Counted from the stretch's first letter, positions 9,330 through 20,918 are shown. The stretch is 64,000 bases of DNA from Tricholoma matsutake (GCA_026075535.2 AP026538.1:17616337-17680336), one strand, 5' to 3'. A program made the numbers and translations. Notes: generated by a model from the sequence alone, not told the origin.

Positions 9330-11728
9330 GGCAACACTTCGTCAAAACCTCTGAAGGTTCCAATTACTGTGAAAGATGTTAATGGATGGGCCTTCATGGT
9401 TATGGTGGACTCTGACCCTGCAGACCCTCAACCCAACACTTATGCCCCATTTGCTGGGCTCACTAGTGACCCTCTTCCCACAGCATCAATCGAGGAGGTA
9501 GAATATGAAGGATGGCTTGTCATTGAGGAGGAGGCAACCACAATATTGACTGGAACTGCCATACTTTGCCTCCTGCAGAGGGTGCCTTTACTGTCGAACC
9601 ACTTAACCAAAGACAATGCTCCCAAATTTCCCTCACCCATTTCCCTTTCATTATTGATATGGGCACCACAGTCCACAAGGCAGACTTCCTTACCCTTAGC
9701 CAAATACTGCCTCGCCCTGTGAAAGGTGTTGGGGGGTCCTCCATTGTTGCTATTGGAGTCGGTGACATAAAACTACACATAGCATGGGGCGCATCAATAT
9801 TGTTATGTAATGCGCTTTAGATCCTAGATGCGGCAGTCTGGCTTATCTTGGTTAGTTCCCTCACCAATGATTCAAATGCCGTGGCGCATTTTGATAGCTC
9901 ATCATGCTGGATCACAGATAAATCTACTGGAGCTACTTGCCAACAAGAGATTGTACTCGCTTCACCTTTACTCCGCTGCCACCAACCATGCTTTGACTGT
10001 CCACAAATCCCCTGACCTTGAGACCTGGCACTGTCAACTTGGCCATGCAAATTATCAATCCCTTTGGGATATGGCCAAGAAGGGTACACTTACAGGTGCA
10101 CCTATCACCTCTGCTTCTAAACTGCCCAAATGTGAATCATGTGTTCTGGGCAAACAGACAAAGATGCCTGTTCTGAAGAAGTGTGAGGAAGGGATTGGGC
10201 ATAAGGTGACACGGAAGTTAGAAAAAGTCTGGGTAGACTTATCAGGTCCACATGCAGTTATATCTTGTACTGGAAACTCTTATGTTATGGACATTGTCGA
10301 CATTATACATCCTTTCCATGGTCGATACCACTTTGTAACAAAGACGACTCACTTCCAGAACTAAAAGATTGGGAACTAGAGCAAGAAAATGCAATGGGAC
10401 TTAAAGTTGGGATTTTATCACAGACGACGGAGAATTGAAATCTCACAAGATGGAAGCTTGGCTCAAAACAAGGGGGACAGGACAGCGATTTACTGCCCCA
10501 CATACCTCAGCCCATATCAGGCACATTGAACCCATGCATCGTACTCTTATGGCTAAAGCCTGCACGATGCACATTTACTCAGGCCTACCAGCTTACCTTT
10601 GGGATGAATTCTACCTAACGGCCTCTCACTTACATGCCAAAACCACCATGAGGTCACTTCAAGGTTGCACACCTTGGGAACTCTGGCATGAGCATAAGCC
10701 TGATTACTCATACCTATGGGAAATTGGCTGCCGTGCCTTTGTCCTCATTCCAAAGAAAAATAACCCAAAATTTTTTGAGCGATCTATTGAGTGTGTACTT
10801 ATTGGATATGACCTAAATTCTAAATCCTACTGATGCTATAATCGGACTACAAGAAAAGTTCACAGCTCTTATCATGTCCACTCTCTCAAGAGCCACAATG
10901 GACACGCACCCCCCCAACTGTTAACATCAGATGATGTTGTTGAGACACCTACCCCAGATGGACCCACCTTCACCATTTTGCCCACAAGCAATGATGATGT
11001 CGATGAATCTTTTCATCCATTGAATACCACCAGACTGAACAATGAAATTCAGGAGGAACAAGATTTACCCACTCCAAATGCCATCCCACATCACTCATCC
11101 CATGTACCTATTCCCACAGAGCGACACCCAAATGGTGGACCAACCAACACTAGGACTGCGACAGCTGTCCAGGAATCTCAAACCAGCGCTACCCAGGTCA
11201 GGGAGGCCCGCCATGAGCGCAGAGCTGCCACTGTCACCACCCAATCACAGAATCCCAATCATGTTCCTGATACAATTGTCAATCATGATTGTGATGTCAT
11301 TGATGAGCTACGTCAATCATTCAACAATCTTCATTTGGGTGATCAGGCGCATCAACTCCAGGCCCTAATTTCAGAAATGATGGATTTCGATCTGGAATCA
11401 CTCCAGTTTGAGGATGAACCCAAAACTTGGGAGGAGGCAAAGAATTCAGGGGATGCAGAATGGCAGCAGATAGGATATCTGGATGAATTGAAATCTCTGA
11501 AGGATATGGGGGTTTATAAACTCATCCCCAGGGGCAACATACCTCAAGGTAAATGGATTCATAAGGGCCAACCAGTTTTCCATATCAAGCGTGATGAAAA
11601 TGGCCATGCCGTGAGATGGAAAGTCCAACTCATCTTTTGGGTTTTTGAACAAATTTATGGTAGGGACTATACTAAGATGACCTCACCTACTGCACGCATG
11701 GAATCTTGGCAAATCTTGCTTCACATAG
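9330..11728 (+). pseudogene. Copia element 1 pol remnant: protease, integrase, start of RT
   Basis: Order protease-integrase-RT, the Ty1/Copia order. A protease-like FPFIID segment lies near 9640 with the DSG motif altered to DMG. Integrase: the zinc-binding region HCQLGHANYQ...CESCVLGKQT at about 10020-10160, then VWVDLSGPHAV and a catalytic-core segment ending AHIRHIEPMHRTLMAKA (10500-10570). RT starts near 11440 with ELKSLKDMGVYKLIP and reaches SWQILLHI, where the Gypsy element at 11729 splits it. Several frame changes and stops are present. The 10978-11430 linker is hydrophilic. Coding resumes for about 59 bases at 19433. Confidence 0.75.
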
Positions 11729-12434
11729 TGTTAAGAACTGATCCTAAAGGCCGCTTTGGAATCCAACCGGACACTGCGGGTGATGATAGTGGGAGATTGT
11801 CGGGTCGATGCGGATTCTGCGGGAGGGGGAATGGAAAGGACTTGGCTTCAGCTTGTCAGAAGCTGCGCCCTTAACCTTGTCTGGTGTCCTAATTTCAAGT
11901 CGAGGGTTTAGAGGTAGGAGCAGGAAAGTGCGGGTAAATGCGGGGAGGAGTACGGAGGGACTTAGGTTGAGTTCAGATGAGACTAGAACTTCGGAGGGAG
12001 ACTAGAGGTTGAGTCGAATGTAGTTCAGACTCTTAGAGGACAGGGTTTGGAGTAGAAGGAGTTTTTAGATTGGCAGGGTAAAGTCGAGTCTATGTCGACA
12101 TATGAACTGAGGAATACAAGGCAAAACTAACTAAGCTTAAATACTGTAGTCTGGAATAATGCAGAACAGGAACAAAGACTGTGGCAGTGTCTTGACTGCA
12201 TAGATAAATTACCTACGGGAGCCACACAGGAATCCATAGTCAAATTTGCAATAGAGATGGCAGCCTTGGAAAGGCAGCCATGGATGCTGTACAAGGTGGC
12301 CTGATGCACAGCAGCGTGGGCAGTGCAAGGCGGCTGGGAACGAAATCGGGAGGCATAGACAAAAGTCATGTTCGACATGCAGGAAAGAGTTGGATGGATG
12401 TGGGTTCCGATCAGGCAAGGAACAGTTCTTGACA
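11729..12434 (-). repeat. 3' LTR of the chromodomain Gypsy element
   Basis: On the plus strand it starts TGTTAAGAACTG and ends CAGTTCTTGACA, a 12-bp nearly perfect inverted terminal repeat. On the minus strand a purine-rich tract (AAGGGGGAGATAC) lies directly before it, as expected for plus-strand priming. The second LTR is at 18727-19432 and a solo copy at 42919-43605. Confidence 0.9.
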
Positions 12435-12567
12435 GTATCTCCCCCTTAGTGCTGAGCCTACGAGGCATGTGAGGGTTTGAGTCCGAATGAGGAAGTTGGT
12501 TGAATTTTCCGAATGCGGTAATTGGTTGGAAAATTTTTCATGTTCTTTCCTTCCCCCATCAACTATC

Positions 12568-13566
12568 GATTATGTCCCCTCCAGCAGTATGCACGCAGAT
12601 CAAATTGGCTGCGATGAGGGCTCAACATGAACAGAGGGAGTGGGCAATGAAGGAGCAGATGGAATGGGAGATGAAGGAGCTGGAGGAAGCAGCGAGGGAG
12701 GAGGAATGCCAGGTGCAGGAGGCGCAGAAGGCAGCAGAGGAGGCTGCAAAGGCTGAGGAGGCGCATCAGGCAGAGGCGCGGAAAAAGGAGGCATCAGCCA
12801 CAAAATGAGCAGAGAAGAAGCGGGCGGCTGCAGCCGCAGGTTTGGAGGATGAGGCTGAGGGGAGCAAGTCCCCCAAGAAAAAGAAAGTCGCCAAGTCAAA
12901 GGTGTGAGTGGGGTCGGAGGAGTTGGAGGGTCTGGTGCGGGTGCAGGCTGCATTGCCTTGCAAAAGGTACATACTTGTTTCCCTTTCCAGTCTCTTTTTA
13001 CTGACAAGTGGCCTAGGTGCAAATACCAAAAGATCGCTTGTTTCAAGATGGGTGCAAAGGGATGCATGTGCGACAACTGCACGCACATCAAACATAAGTG
13101 CGAGGAGGTAGTGTGGGAGGGGCAGGAAGCCCCTGTGGCAAAACCAGTGGGAACAACGGGGGCGACTGGGGAAAACCTGGAAATAATGCAACAAATGATG
13201 AAGTTGATAAGGAAGGGGTTTGCCAAGGTGGCCACTGCGGTGTGGGAGTTGATGGGGGAGATTCGGGATGCTATGGACCCAGAGTGGGTGGAGGAAGAAA
13301 GTGCCAGGGAGGAGAGCGACGAGGGTGACAAAGAGGTGGAGCAGGCGGTGCGAGAGTCCCAGTGGGAAAGATGCAGGATCCGAAAGTCCAGAGATGAGTG
13401 GGAGGCCTTCCAGAGATATCTGGAGAAAAGGCGAGCTGATGATGAGGAGGAGAGTGAGGATGAAGAAGAGGGTGAGGAGGGTGAAGAGAAGGATGAGGGC
13501 AGAGATGCGGGCGAAGTTGGGGGAGAGGGAGATGAAGATGGAGAGGGAGAAGCGGTGGTAGTGTAG
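12568..13566 (+). pseudogene. Antisense gene inside the Gypsy element: coiled coil, zinc-cluster-like, acidic tail
   Basis: This plus-strand reading frame runs opposite to gag-pol, between the chromodomain and the 3' LTR, and points away from that LTR. It starts at ATG 12568. It has an N-terminal Glu/Ala/Lys-rich coiled coil, a TGA near 12806 (probably from CGA), a basic KSPKKKKVAKSK nuclear-signal-like motif, a frame or intron break near 12905, then a Cys cluster of form C-x6-C-x7-C-x-C-x2-C-x6-C (CKYQKIACFKMGAKGC, CMCDNC, HKHKC-like region), and an extremely acidic Glu/Asp C-terminus. The cluster resembles fungal Zn2Cys6 domains lacking the first Cys (Trp in its place). Stop at 13564-13566. 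A DNA-binding regulator is inferred from composition, not proven. Confidence 0.6.
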
Positions 13567-13649
13567 GGACCCGGTCGGGTCCAAAAAAATCTTTTTTCAA
13601 TAGAATTTGTTCTGAGTTCAGACTGAGTGAATAAGTAATGTGAATAGTC

Positions 13650-13925
13650 TTTAAGTGGGTAACAGTCCAGGTTTCTGCGGGTAGCGGGTGTGAAAATCCA
13701 CAAGGAGTTCTTGGGTGTGGTCAAGTTCCATAACAGGTAGCCAGGAAGTCTCTTTGTCGGTTCCCTGGTAACCTTCTCATCGGACGAGGTAGAGAATCTT
13801 GCAGCGACGTCAGTTGTTGACTTTGGAGTCGAGGACTTCGGTGATCTCATATTCAAGCTTGTCATCGATGGTGATCGGAGGAGGTGGAGGTTGTACTTGA
13901 TTTGGAATTGTGTTCAGGGAGTGTT
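13650..13925 (-). pseudogene. Chromodomain, C-terminal end of Gypsy pol
   Basis: Minus strand: YEITEVLDSKVNN followed, past a stop, by CKILYLVR, a second stop where Trp is expected, then EGYQGTDKETSWLPVMEL and ELLVDFHTRYP. This is the chromodomain pattern (aromatic residues around EYEVEAILD, W-x-GY, TWEP-like SWLP) that directs chromoviruses to heterochromatin marked by methylated H3K9 in described cases. Two in-frame stops disrupt it. Confidence 0.75.
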
Positions 13926-13928
13926 TCT

Positions 13929-15290
13929 CTAGTTGAGAGACATGGAAAACAGGGTGAATGGCCCGCATGTGATCTGGGAGCTGCAGGGTGACTGAGTGAG
14001 TGCCTGGGCAGGCGATGATTTCAAAGGGGCCATGGTGCTTTTCGGAAAGTTTCTTGGAAGGACATGTGGTGCGAATATTTTCCGCAGTGACATAGGCAGA
14101 ATCACCAATGTTGAAGTTGGGTGCGGGTGCCCAATGTTTGTCTGCAGGATCTTGATAACGCTCTTGAGTTGATTCTGAAGCTCCTGATGAAGGTTGTCTA
14201 AGTCGACAACGAACTTGTGGGCGCGCTGTGAAGCTAATTTGCGTTCTGGAAAGACGGAAATGTTCGGGTGATAGCCTTTGTTGGCAAAGAAAGGGGATAT
14301 GCTTGTAGAGGTGGAAGGAGCATTGTTGTAGGCAAATTCACCCAAGGGTAAGAAGTGAGACCAGTCGTCCTGCTGATAGTTGCAGAAGATCTGGAGGTAC
14401 TGCTCCAAGGTCTGATTAAGTCATTCTGTCTGACCATCACCTTGCGGGTGATAGCCAGAAGTGAAGTGGATCCGCATGTCGAGTGCTTTTCCGAGGGAGC
14501 GGAAGAAGTGGGAGACAAACTCGGATCCGTGGTTGCAAGTGACGTGCGATGGAACACCATGCTTGGAGAAGACGTGGAGGACGAACAGGTTGGCTAGTTC
14601 TTGGGCTGTGATTGCATTGACAGTTGGGATGAAGATGCCTTGCTTGGTGAGGCAGTCAACGATGACCAGGATAGCGGTGTGACCATTGGAGTCGGGTAGT
14701 TGTTCAATGAAGTCCATGGAGATGGAGTTCCAAGGTTGTTCTGGAACTGAAGGTTGCTTTAGGAACCCGTAGGGCTTGTGTCAAGGCAATTTGGATCATT
14801 TGCAAGTGGTACAGGATTTGCAGAATTCCTGCACAAAGGTGCAGAGGTTTGGCCAGACATATTCCTGGCGGACAAGCTGCTGGGTTTTGTTTTGTCCGAA
14901 GTGGCCAGAGAGGATGTGATCATGTTTGTACTGAAGGACCTTGAGGCAAAGATCCACAATGTCCAGAACATAAATCCGGTTGAAGTGGTGGAGAAGACCT
15001 GCCTTGTCTATGGTCCAGTTGGGGTTGACAGGTGTCGGAAGATGTGCAGATGAAAAAGGGTCAAGGGGTAGGGAGGTGCAGATGTCATGGTGAAGTTTCT
15101 CAACATCCATGATTACTGCCTGTCGAAGGACAGGTGTGGTGAAATAGGTGGCACGGAGGGAAGAGGTGAGCTGTTCCTGTGTGAATACAGGTTGGAAGTT
15201 GGTTGGGTTTATGGAGGCAAAGTCGCTATTTCCCCCTTTGTGGTAGACATCCCAATGTCTAGTGAGTGCGTCTGGCTTGGCCCCTAGTTT
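13929..15290 (-). pseudogene. Gypsy integrase region
   Basis: Minus strand, 15290 to 13929. The zinc-binding segment has His residues around HDHILSGHFGQNKT and the C-x2-C pair in CKSCTTCK near 14800. The core has MDFIEQLPDSNG for the first Asp, a segment VTCNHGSEFVSHFF where Asp is replaced by Asn, and GDGQTE before a TGA that probably was CGA (the catalytic Glu region). YLQIFCNYQQDDWSHFLPL and FAYNNAPSTST follow. Frame changes after 14100 separate the core from the chromodomain. The damaged second Asp means the enzyme would be inactive even without stops. Confidence 0.8.
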
Positions 15291-16496
15291 CCCGGGGTGG
15301 AAGCGGATGACGAGATTGAACTGGGAAAGGTACTCAGACCAACATGCCTGGCAGCGGGTGAGCAACTTGGTAGTGCTGAAGTACTCAAGATTTTTGTGGT
15401 CGGTGACCACATCAACTGGGTTTGTGGAACCCTCGAAGTACTGCCTTTAGTGTTTGAAGGCTTCGAAAATAGCCAAGAGTTCCTTGTCATGTGTGTCATA
15501 ATTTAGTTCAGCGGGATTGAAGGAGCGGGAATGAAAAGTGACCAGATGGATTTCTCCATCCACAGTGTGAACTGAAAGGATAGCAGCTAGGGCATAGTCA
15601 GAAGCATCGGTTTCAAGTACTATTTGTGAGTCGGGTACCCATTGAGTTAAGATGGGTGGGTGAGTGAATTCTTGTTTGAGCCTTTCAAAGGCATCGCAGC
15701 ACTTCTTGTTGAAGTCCCAAGGTGCAGATTTCTGCGTCAAGCAGGTGAGTGGGATGACAATGTCTGAATAGCCGTTAATGAAGTGGCAGTAAAAGTTGCA
15801 AAAGCCTAAGAAGGATTGTATATCCTTAACTTTCCTAGGTTCAGGCCAGTCAAGCATGGTTTTGACTTTATCCTTGGACATCCACAGTCCATCCAGTGAA
15901 AGGATGAAACCCAAATATTTGACGGTGTCTTTGTGGAACTCACATTTCTGTGGAGAGGCGTAAAGTCCATTTTTCCGGAGACGGAGGAGGACTTCTTTGA
16001 CGTGAGCCCCATGCTGGGACTTGTCATCGGAATAGATTAGGATGTCATCGAGGTATACGATGACACAAACATCCAGCATGTTGCTGAAGATGTCGTTCAT
16101 AAACCGCTGGAAAGCTGCAGGTGCATTAGTGAGCCCAAAGGGGACCACCAACCACTCGAAGGATCCATAGCAGGTGTGGAAAGTAGTTTTCCACTCATCA
16201 TCATCAGCGATGCAGACTAGGTGATAAGCATGCCACAAGTCTATTTTGGTTAACAAGCGGGCTTTGTGGGGAGAGTCAAGTAGGTCGGAAATGAGAGGAA
16301 GTGGGTAGCGGTCTTTCTTTGTAAGATGGTTAAGTCCTCGGTAGTTGACACAAAGTCGGAGACTACCATCTTTCTTCTTGACGAAGAGAATAGGGGCGCC
16401 ATGCGGTGACTTGGATGGGCGGATGAAACCTGAGCGGACGTTTTCGTCAATAAAGACTCATAAGGCTTCTAGTTCAGAGGGGGAGAGAGAATACAT
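15290..16496 (-). pseudogene. Gypsy reverse transcriptase and RNase H
   Basis: Minus strand. RT blocks in order: [73 protein letters not shown] and the catalytic [12 protein letters not shown] (Y-x-DD). [11 protein letters not shown] and the RNase H start [15 protein letters not shown] follow; then [11 protein letters not shown], a stop where Trp is usual, HKNLEYFSTTKLLTRCQACW and the linker to integrase. TGA stops near 16445 and 16500 sit at expected Arg positions. Both catalytic Asp of the RT box remain, so this part decayed less than the integrase. Confidence 0.88.
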
Positions 16497-17270
16497 TCAG
16501 CCCAGAGGTGGAGGAGTATTGTCTTCTGTCTCTATCTTGAGGTCATAAGACCGATGCAGAGGAAGGGTATCCGCTTTAGTCTTATTAAAGACATCAGCGA
16601 ATTCATGATACTCAGGTGGAATCTTGGAAAGGTCAGAAGAGTTAGTGGAATGGGTGGAGCAGGTGGATAACCCTTCTGGAGTGAAGGTCATCTGAAAAGC
16701 TACTGCCCCAGGAAGTTTGCTAGCATGCGCATAAGCAGCAGCATTGATGAAGGAGATGTCGGGAGGTGTAAACTTAGGAGGAATGGGGGGTTCGGAAAAT
16801 GCGGAAGAGTCGAGGATTTCTACCGGAAGATTTGGGGACAAAGGTGACGTCAGGGGTGCTGGACCTCTATGATCTGCAGAGTGGAAAGTGAGTTGGCTTG
16901 AAGACCAGTCAATCAATGGATTGTATTGCTTCAGCCAGTTATGACCGAGTACGGTGGAACAGGAAGAGTCGAGCGAGGTTACATAAAATGACAAATTGAA
17001 TACTTCACCAGCAGGGAAGGTGACCAGAAATTTGACGATCTGAGTTATGGTGGAGTTGCAAGTTCCATCAAAGAGTCATAAACCAATCGGGTTAATGTAT
17101 TCCATGCTGAGTTGGTTATTCAACATGAAAGAGGAGTCAAGGAAGCAGTGGGAGGAGCCAGAGTCGATAAGGGTTCGGAAAGGGGCAGAAGATTCAGGAA
17201 AGGTTAAAAGAATGGTTAAGGAGTCAGGGTTGGAAAGAGCGGACACATTGAGACGAACGTAGGCAGCCAA
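16497..17270 (-). pseudogene. Gypsy aspartic protease and linker
   Basis: Minus strand. The active-site segment reads FRTLIDSGSSHCFLD near 17160, with the DSG triad of retroviral-type proteases. It continues with FNLSFYVTSLD and STVLGHNWLKQYNPLIDW (the GxxWL motif typical of Gypsy proteases), then a Pro/Ser-rich linker to the HEFADVFNKTKADTLP start of RT. A stop at about 17076 interrupts it. It follows the gag zinc knuckle without a clear boundary. Confidence 0.8.
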
Positions 17271-17379
17271 GTGGGTAAGGTCAATGCAACCCCCAGCCCC
17301 AATGGCTGTATCCTGAGGGTTGCGGACTATTTTTCCGAGTCTGTAGTCTTGGGAACGACAGTGGATGCACGGGCTTTTG

Positions 17380-18686
17380 CAGCTTTGGATTTCGGGCAGT
17401 TTCCTGCTACATGCCCTTCCTCACCGCAGTAGAGACAAAGTCGTTCTCTCATGTGACATTCTCGTTCCTCCCCAGTAAGCTTGCCGTTCTTCCCCAACTT
17501 ATCGGAGATGTACGACTTGGGCTTGTCCCGGGAAGTGTTCTTTGTTGCGGAAGACTGCTGGTTGGATGGTTTGTTGATGGGGAAGGGCTTTTTGAAGAGT
17601 CCTTCTGACTAGAGTTAGTGATGTTACTGGAATTCTTTGTTTTGAAATGGGATTCATCTTCTTGCATCCAGTAGATGTTGTCGCTGTCCTGCGCTTTCAA
17701 GCACAGTTCTGTGAGAGTATTGGGTTTACCACCCTGGAGAACTTCTATGCAAAGCTGGAGCAGAAGACCGCGGAAATAGCGGTCGCAAAGGGCTGATTCA
17801 TTCCAGTTGACCCTAGAAGCTAATTCCCAGAAGTCAACGTTATATTTCGTGATACGACCACCTTTCTTCATTGCTAAATCAGAGAGAGCTTTTTCCACAT
17901 CTCCGACTGGGTCGTGCAGACCGAAGTTGCTTTCCAGCTCGGTGAGGAAAGCTTCATAGTCCCACATCCAGTGTGCGGAATCTGTCGGGTCATTCAGACC
18001 AGGCTCAAACCAACTGAGAGCTGATCCCTTAAGATAAGAAAGGATGAATATGATCTTTTTCTCATCAGAGGAAAATATGTGCAGACAGTCGCGGAAATGA
18101 AGATTGCAGGAGACTAAGAAGTCTCTAAGTTTTTTCGGATTGGCACTGTCGAAAGTGTCGGGGTCATGAACTTTGATTTTTTGGTCTTGGGTGTGTTATT
18201 CTGACAAAGGGTGTGGATACTCTCCGAGAGGTTGTAAAGGACATCTATGAACCTATCCCCTGGGTCAGGGTTTTCCCCCGTGGGAGGTTGATCCTCAGGA
18301 TCATTGGGATCGGGGTCACCCCCAGGGCTGTCAGGATCACTAGGGTCGTCGGGTCCGCCGGGGGGTCTGTCCTCTAGACCAGGATCTTCCAACCCAAAGG
18401 GTTCAGGCTGGTTGATGCCTCCTACATACTCAAGGGGAGTTCTTGATCGAAAACCTTCTGGGTTGCCAGAAGGTTGCGGGGCACAGGCGGACATGAGGTT
18501 GGCACTGATTGAGGGGGCTCCTGAGCCGATTTGTCGAAAGATGTTTGAGGGTCTGGAAGACACTCCAAAAGTAGTGGCGGGTCGAGGGTTGGAAAGGGTG
18601 GATCGCTGGATTGCAGAGATCTGTGGAATAGTACTGGCGTGTTGGGAGTTTCTTGTTGTGCGCTGGCGGGTCTTGGTAGGGGTCAT
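17380..18686 (-). pseudogene. Gypsy gag with CCHC zinc knuckle
   Basis: Starts MTPTKTRQRTTRNSQHAS at 18686, with a Pro/Asp/Gly-rich N-terminus. A frame change near 18113 leads into the capsid core (KGSALSWFEPGL, WDYEAFLTELESNFG, RITKYNVDFWELASRV), and a second near 17600 leads to the nucleocapsid motif [14 protein letters not shown] (C-x2-C-x4-H-x4-C) near 17420. The zinc knuckle binds RNA in this family. Two frame changes make the copy non-functional. No standard tRNA-complementary TGG site follows the 5' LTR, so self-priming as in Tf1-like chromoviruses is a possibility. Confidence 0.82.
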
Positions 18687-18726
18687 AGAGAGGAAATGGA
18701 CAAGTGAAGTGTGAGTTCATATATAC

Positions 18727-19432
18727 TATTAAGAACTGATCCTAAAGGCTGCTTCGGAATCCGACCAGACACTGTGGGTGATGATAGCGGGAGATTGTTG
18801 GGTTGATGCAGATTCTGCGGGAGGGGGAATGGAAAGGACTTGGCTTCAGCTTGTCAGAAGCTGCGCCCTTAACCTCGTCTGGTGTCCTAATTTCAAGTCG
18901 AGGGTTTAGAGGTAGGAGCAGGAAAGTGCGGGTAAATGCGGGGAGGAGTACAGAGGGACTTAGGTTGAGTTCAGATGAGACTAGAACTTCGGAGGGAGAC
19001 TAGAGGTTGAGTCGAATGTAGTTCAGACTCTTAGAGGACAGGGTTTGGAGTAGAAGGAGTTTTTAGATTGGCAGGGTAAAGTCGAGTCTATGTCGATATA
19101 TGAACTGAGGAATACAAGATGAAACTAACTAAGCTTAAATACTGTAGTCCAGAATAATGTGGAATAGGAACAAAGACTGCAGCAGTGTCTTGACTGCATA
19201 GATAAATTACCTACGGGAGCTGCACAGGAATCCATAGTCGAATTTGCAATAGAGACGGCAGCCTTGGAAAGGCAGCCATGGATGCTGTACAAGGTGGCCT
19301 GATGCACAGCAGCGTGGGCAGTGCAAGGCGGCCGGGAATGAAATCGGGAGGCATAGACAAAAGTCATGTTCGACATGCAGGAAAGAGTCGGATGGATGTG
19401 GGTTCCAATTGGGCAAGGAACAGTTCTTGACA
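18727..19432 (-). repeat. 5' LTR of the chromodomain Gypsy element
   Basis: Pairs with 11729-12434. The plus-strand left end reads TATTAAGAACTG, so TG has mutated to TA; the right end CAGTTCTTGACA is intact. The internal sequence is nearly collinear with the other LTR, with scattered transitions. Confidence 0.9.
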
Positions 19433-19491
19433 CATAGCTGCATCTCTGTGTTGGGATGCCCAACAGATCAACATCAAAACTGCTTTCCTTT
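19433..19491 (+). pseudogene. Copia element 1 RT continuation after the Gypsy insertion
   Basis: After the second CATAG the sequence resumes with the codons expected next in Copia RT (an AASL-WDAQQINIKTAFLY-like stretch, matching Copia 2 at 50920-50980), then ends abruptly near 19491. The rest of the element is missing. 19492-19950 contains no recognisable gene, only short GGTATGGTGT repeats near 19920-19945. Confidence 0.75.
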
Positions 19492-20040
19492 ATGTAAGGC
19501 AACAACCCACCTGTACTCATGGTGTTGCAGCTTGTCACAGGTTTGAGTTGTGATATATTTCATATTAGGTTTTGTGGTTCCAACATTCTTTCGAGCTCTT
19601 TGCTTTGAGTTAAAAGAATTTTTATCAAGTTTTATGAGAATCAATTGTTGTTACACTCTGTTAAGACATGTATCTGCCTGGTCCTGTAGTTTCTTTGTGT
19701 TCTTCATGATGGATAAAAAAGGTTGACAGATGATTTGTAAAAGAATTGAGCATTATATCATAATTTATATGTGGATTCAAGTGTTGAAGCAGTATAGAAA
19801 AGCTGGATAACTTTCTAGTATAGCTACCTCTCATCTTTGTGTTAGCTACACATAGTTTATGCTGTGCTACTGTAGTTTTGAAACACCATACAAAACCTGT
19901 GCTTATAACCTGTACCTGCAGGTATGGTGTTTGTACAGGTATGGTGTCACCTGTGTTACACCCTAGTCCAAGTGGACAGGCACTCATATAGTCCTAGGAC
20001 AGTCTGAGCTGCTTATATAATTGACTGAAAATCAATGGTC

Positions 20041-20115
20041 ACCACAGGGATTGAACCCTCATAGTCACATGATCAAGTACAACTAAGGCAACAATATAAC
20101 TGTTAGACTAAACAG
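20041..20115 (-). other. tRNA-like Pol III promoter module
   Basis: Minus strand: GAGGGTTCAATCCCTGTGG contains a B-box-like GGTTCAATCCC (GGTTCGA with CG changed to CA), and TTTAGTCTAACAGTTAT near 20110 is the A-box-like part. It faces the left end of element B. The cloverleaf is degraded. Confidence 0.5.
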
Positions 20116-20380
20116 TCATTACAGTTAATTAATGTTATTTGTCTATGTACTGCCCTGGCTGTGATGACAAATGAACACAGCCATGTCACCACTGATGCCA
20201 GCTCATCACCAACCACCACCACCACCACCATGCTCGATGATGCCACCTCCTGCCTCCTGCCTGCCTCCTTCCTCCCTCTGCCCCCACCACTCCCTTAACA
20301 CCCAACAACCATGGGTTCCATGCCAGCAAACAGCCATTGTGCATGAAACAGAAACAACAACAGAGTCATTTGGGTCCCAG

Positions 20381-20444
20381 GTAATTATTTTAAGTTTGTT
20401 TCTTCTTTTTATCAACTAACTGATAATATTATTCCATTTTTTAG
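20381..20444 (+). other. Intron-like unit, 64 nt
   Basis: GTAATT donor directly after TTTGGGTCCCAG, ACTAACTGAT branch region, TTTTTTAG acceptor. It is followed by an exon-like stretch that contains the stem-loop at 20496-20528. Confidence 0.5.
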
Positions 20445-20495
20445 AATGTGAACTACTAGTCCCAAGATGGAAAATGGCTGCATTGCACACCAAAT

Positions 20496-20528
20496 GGGCC
20501 CAACCAATGTTTGTCATTGTTTGGGCCC
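20496..20528 (+). other. Stem-loop ending three bases before a splice-donor-like GTATCT
   Basis: GGGCCCAACCAATG pairs with CATTGTTTGGGCCC across a TTTGT loop, a 14-bp stem with one mismatch. TAG and then GTATCT follow at once. An equivalent stem-loop lies on the minus strand at 27328-27360, and others with different stem sequences at 45283, 45721, 58631, 60415 and 60581. Confidence 0.65.
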
Positions 20529-20575
20529 TAGGTATCTTATTTCTCTTGTTTTTTTTGTTAACTAACTAGAGATGA

Positions 20576-20629
20576 GGTAAGTTTTTTTTGTTTCCCTTCA
20601 TTTTCATTCTACTAACAAAGTTTTTTAAG
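20576..20629 (+). other. Intron-like unit, 54 nt
   Basis: GTAAGTTTTTTTTG donor region, CTACTAACAAAG branch region and TTTTTTAAG acceptor. It follows a short exon-like stretch after the stem-loop at 20496-20528. Confidence 0.45.
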
Positions 20630-20688
20630 TACTAACTCAAGCTACTAATGACAACAACAACAACAATGGAATGCCACCCACCCCTTGC

Positions 20689-20918
20689 CTGTGAGCCACT
20701 TGCTCACAGGGTGGATTGTGGGGACAATGGGATGACAGGCAAGAGGAAAATGAAACAAGGAGGGAGAGAGCAGCAGAATGACAGGGGGGAGGGAAACAAA
20801 ACAACAGGAGGAGGACAATGACAGGGATGAAGGGGCAACAGAGACAAGGACAATGATGACAAAGAAGAAGAAGAAACAACCCACCACCCACCCCCAGCCT
20901 CACAAGCAACTGCTCATG
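20689..20918. other. Two hairpins of the dispersed palindrome family
   Basis: 20689-20709 reads CTGTGAGC-CACT-TGCTCACAG; 20901-20918 reads CACAAGCA-AC-TGCTCATG. Both are followed by GGGTGGATTGT or GGGGTGGATTGT. Purine-rich low-complexity sequence with many ATGACAA words lies between and after them. Confidence 0.55.

Larger units (their letters stand above)
11729..19432 (-). mobile_element. Complete chromodomain Ty3/Gypsy element, TSD CATAG
   Basis: Two LTRs of about 706 bp bound the element, and CATAG is duplicated exactly at 11724-11728 and 19433-19437. Reading on the minus strand: 5' LTR, gag, CCHC knuckle, protease, RT, RNase H, integrase, chromodomain, a long 3' region carrying a plus-strand gene, a purine tract, 3' LTR. 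The gene order with RT before integrase is Ty3/Gypsy, and the C-terminal chromodomain places it with chromoviruses. Frameshifts and stops show it is dead. LTR differences are mainly C/T and G/A at former CpG sites. It sits inside the RT of Copia element 1. Confidence 0.92.

Noticed and set aside
12600..13865. Longest open frame of the window, 421 codons, minus strand
   Set aside because: It overlaps the chromodomain in the wrong frame and is Ser/Pro/Leu low-complexity because it lies opposite the Glu/Gly-rich antisense gene; no domain is present.
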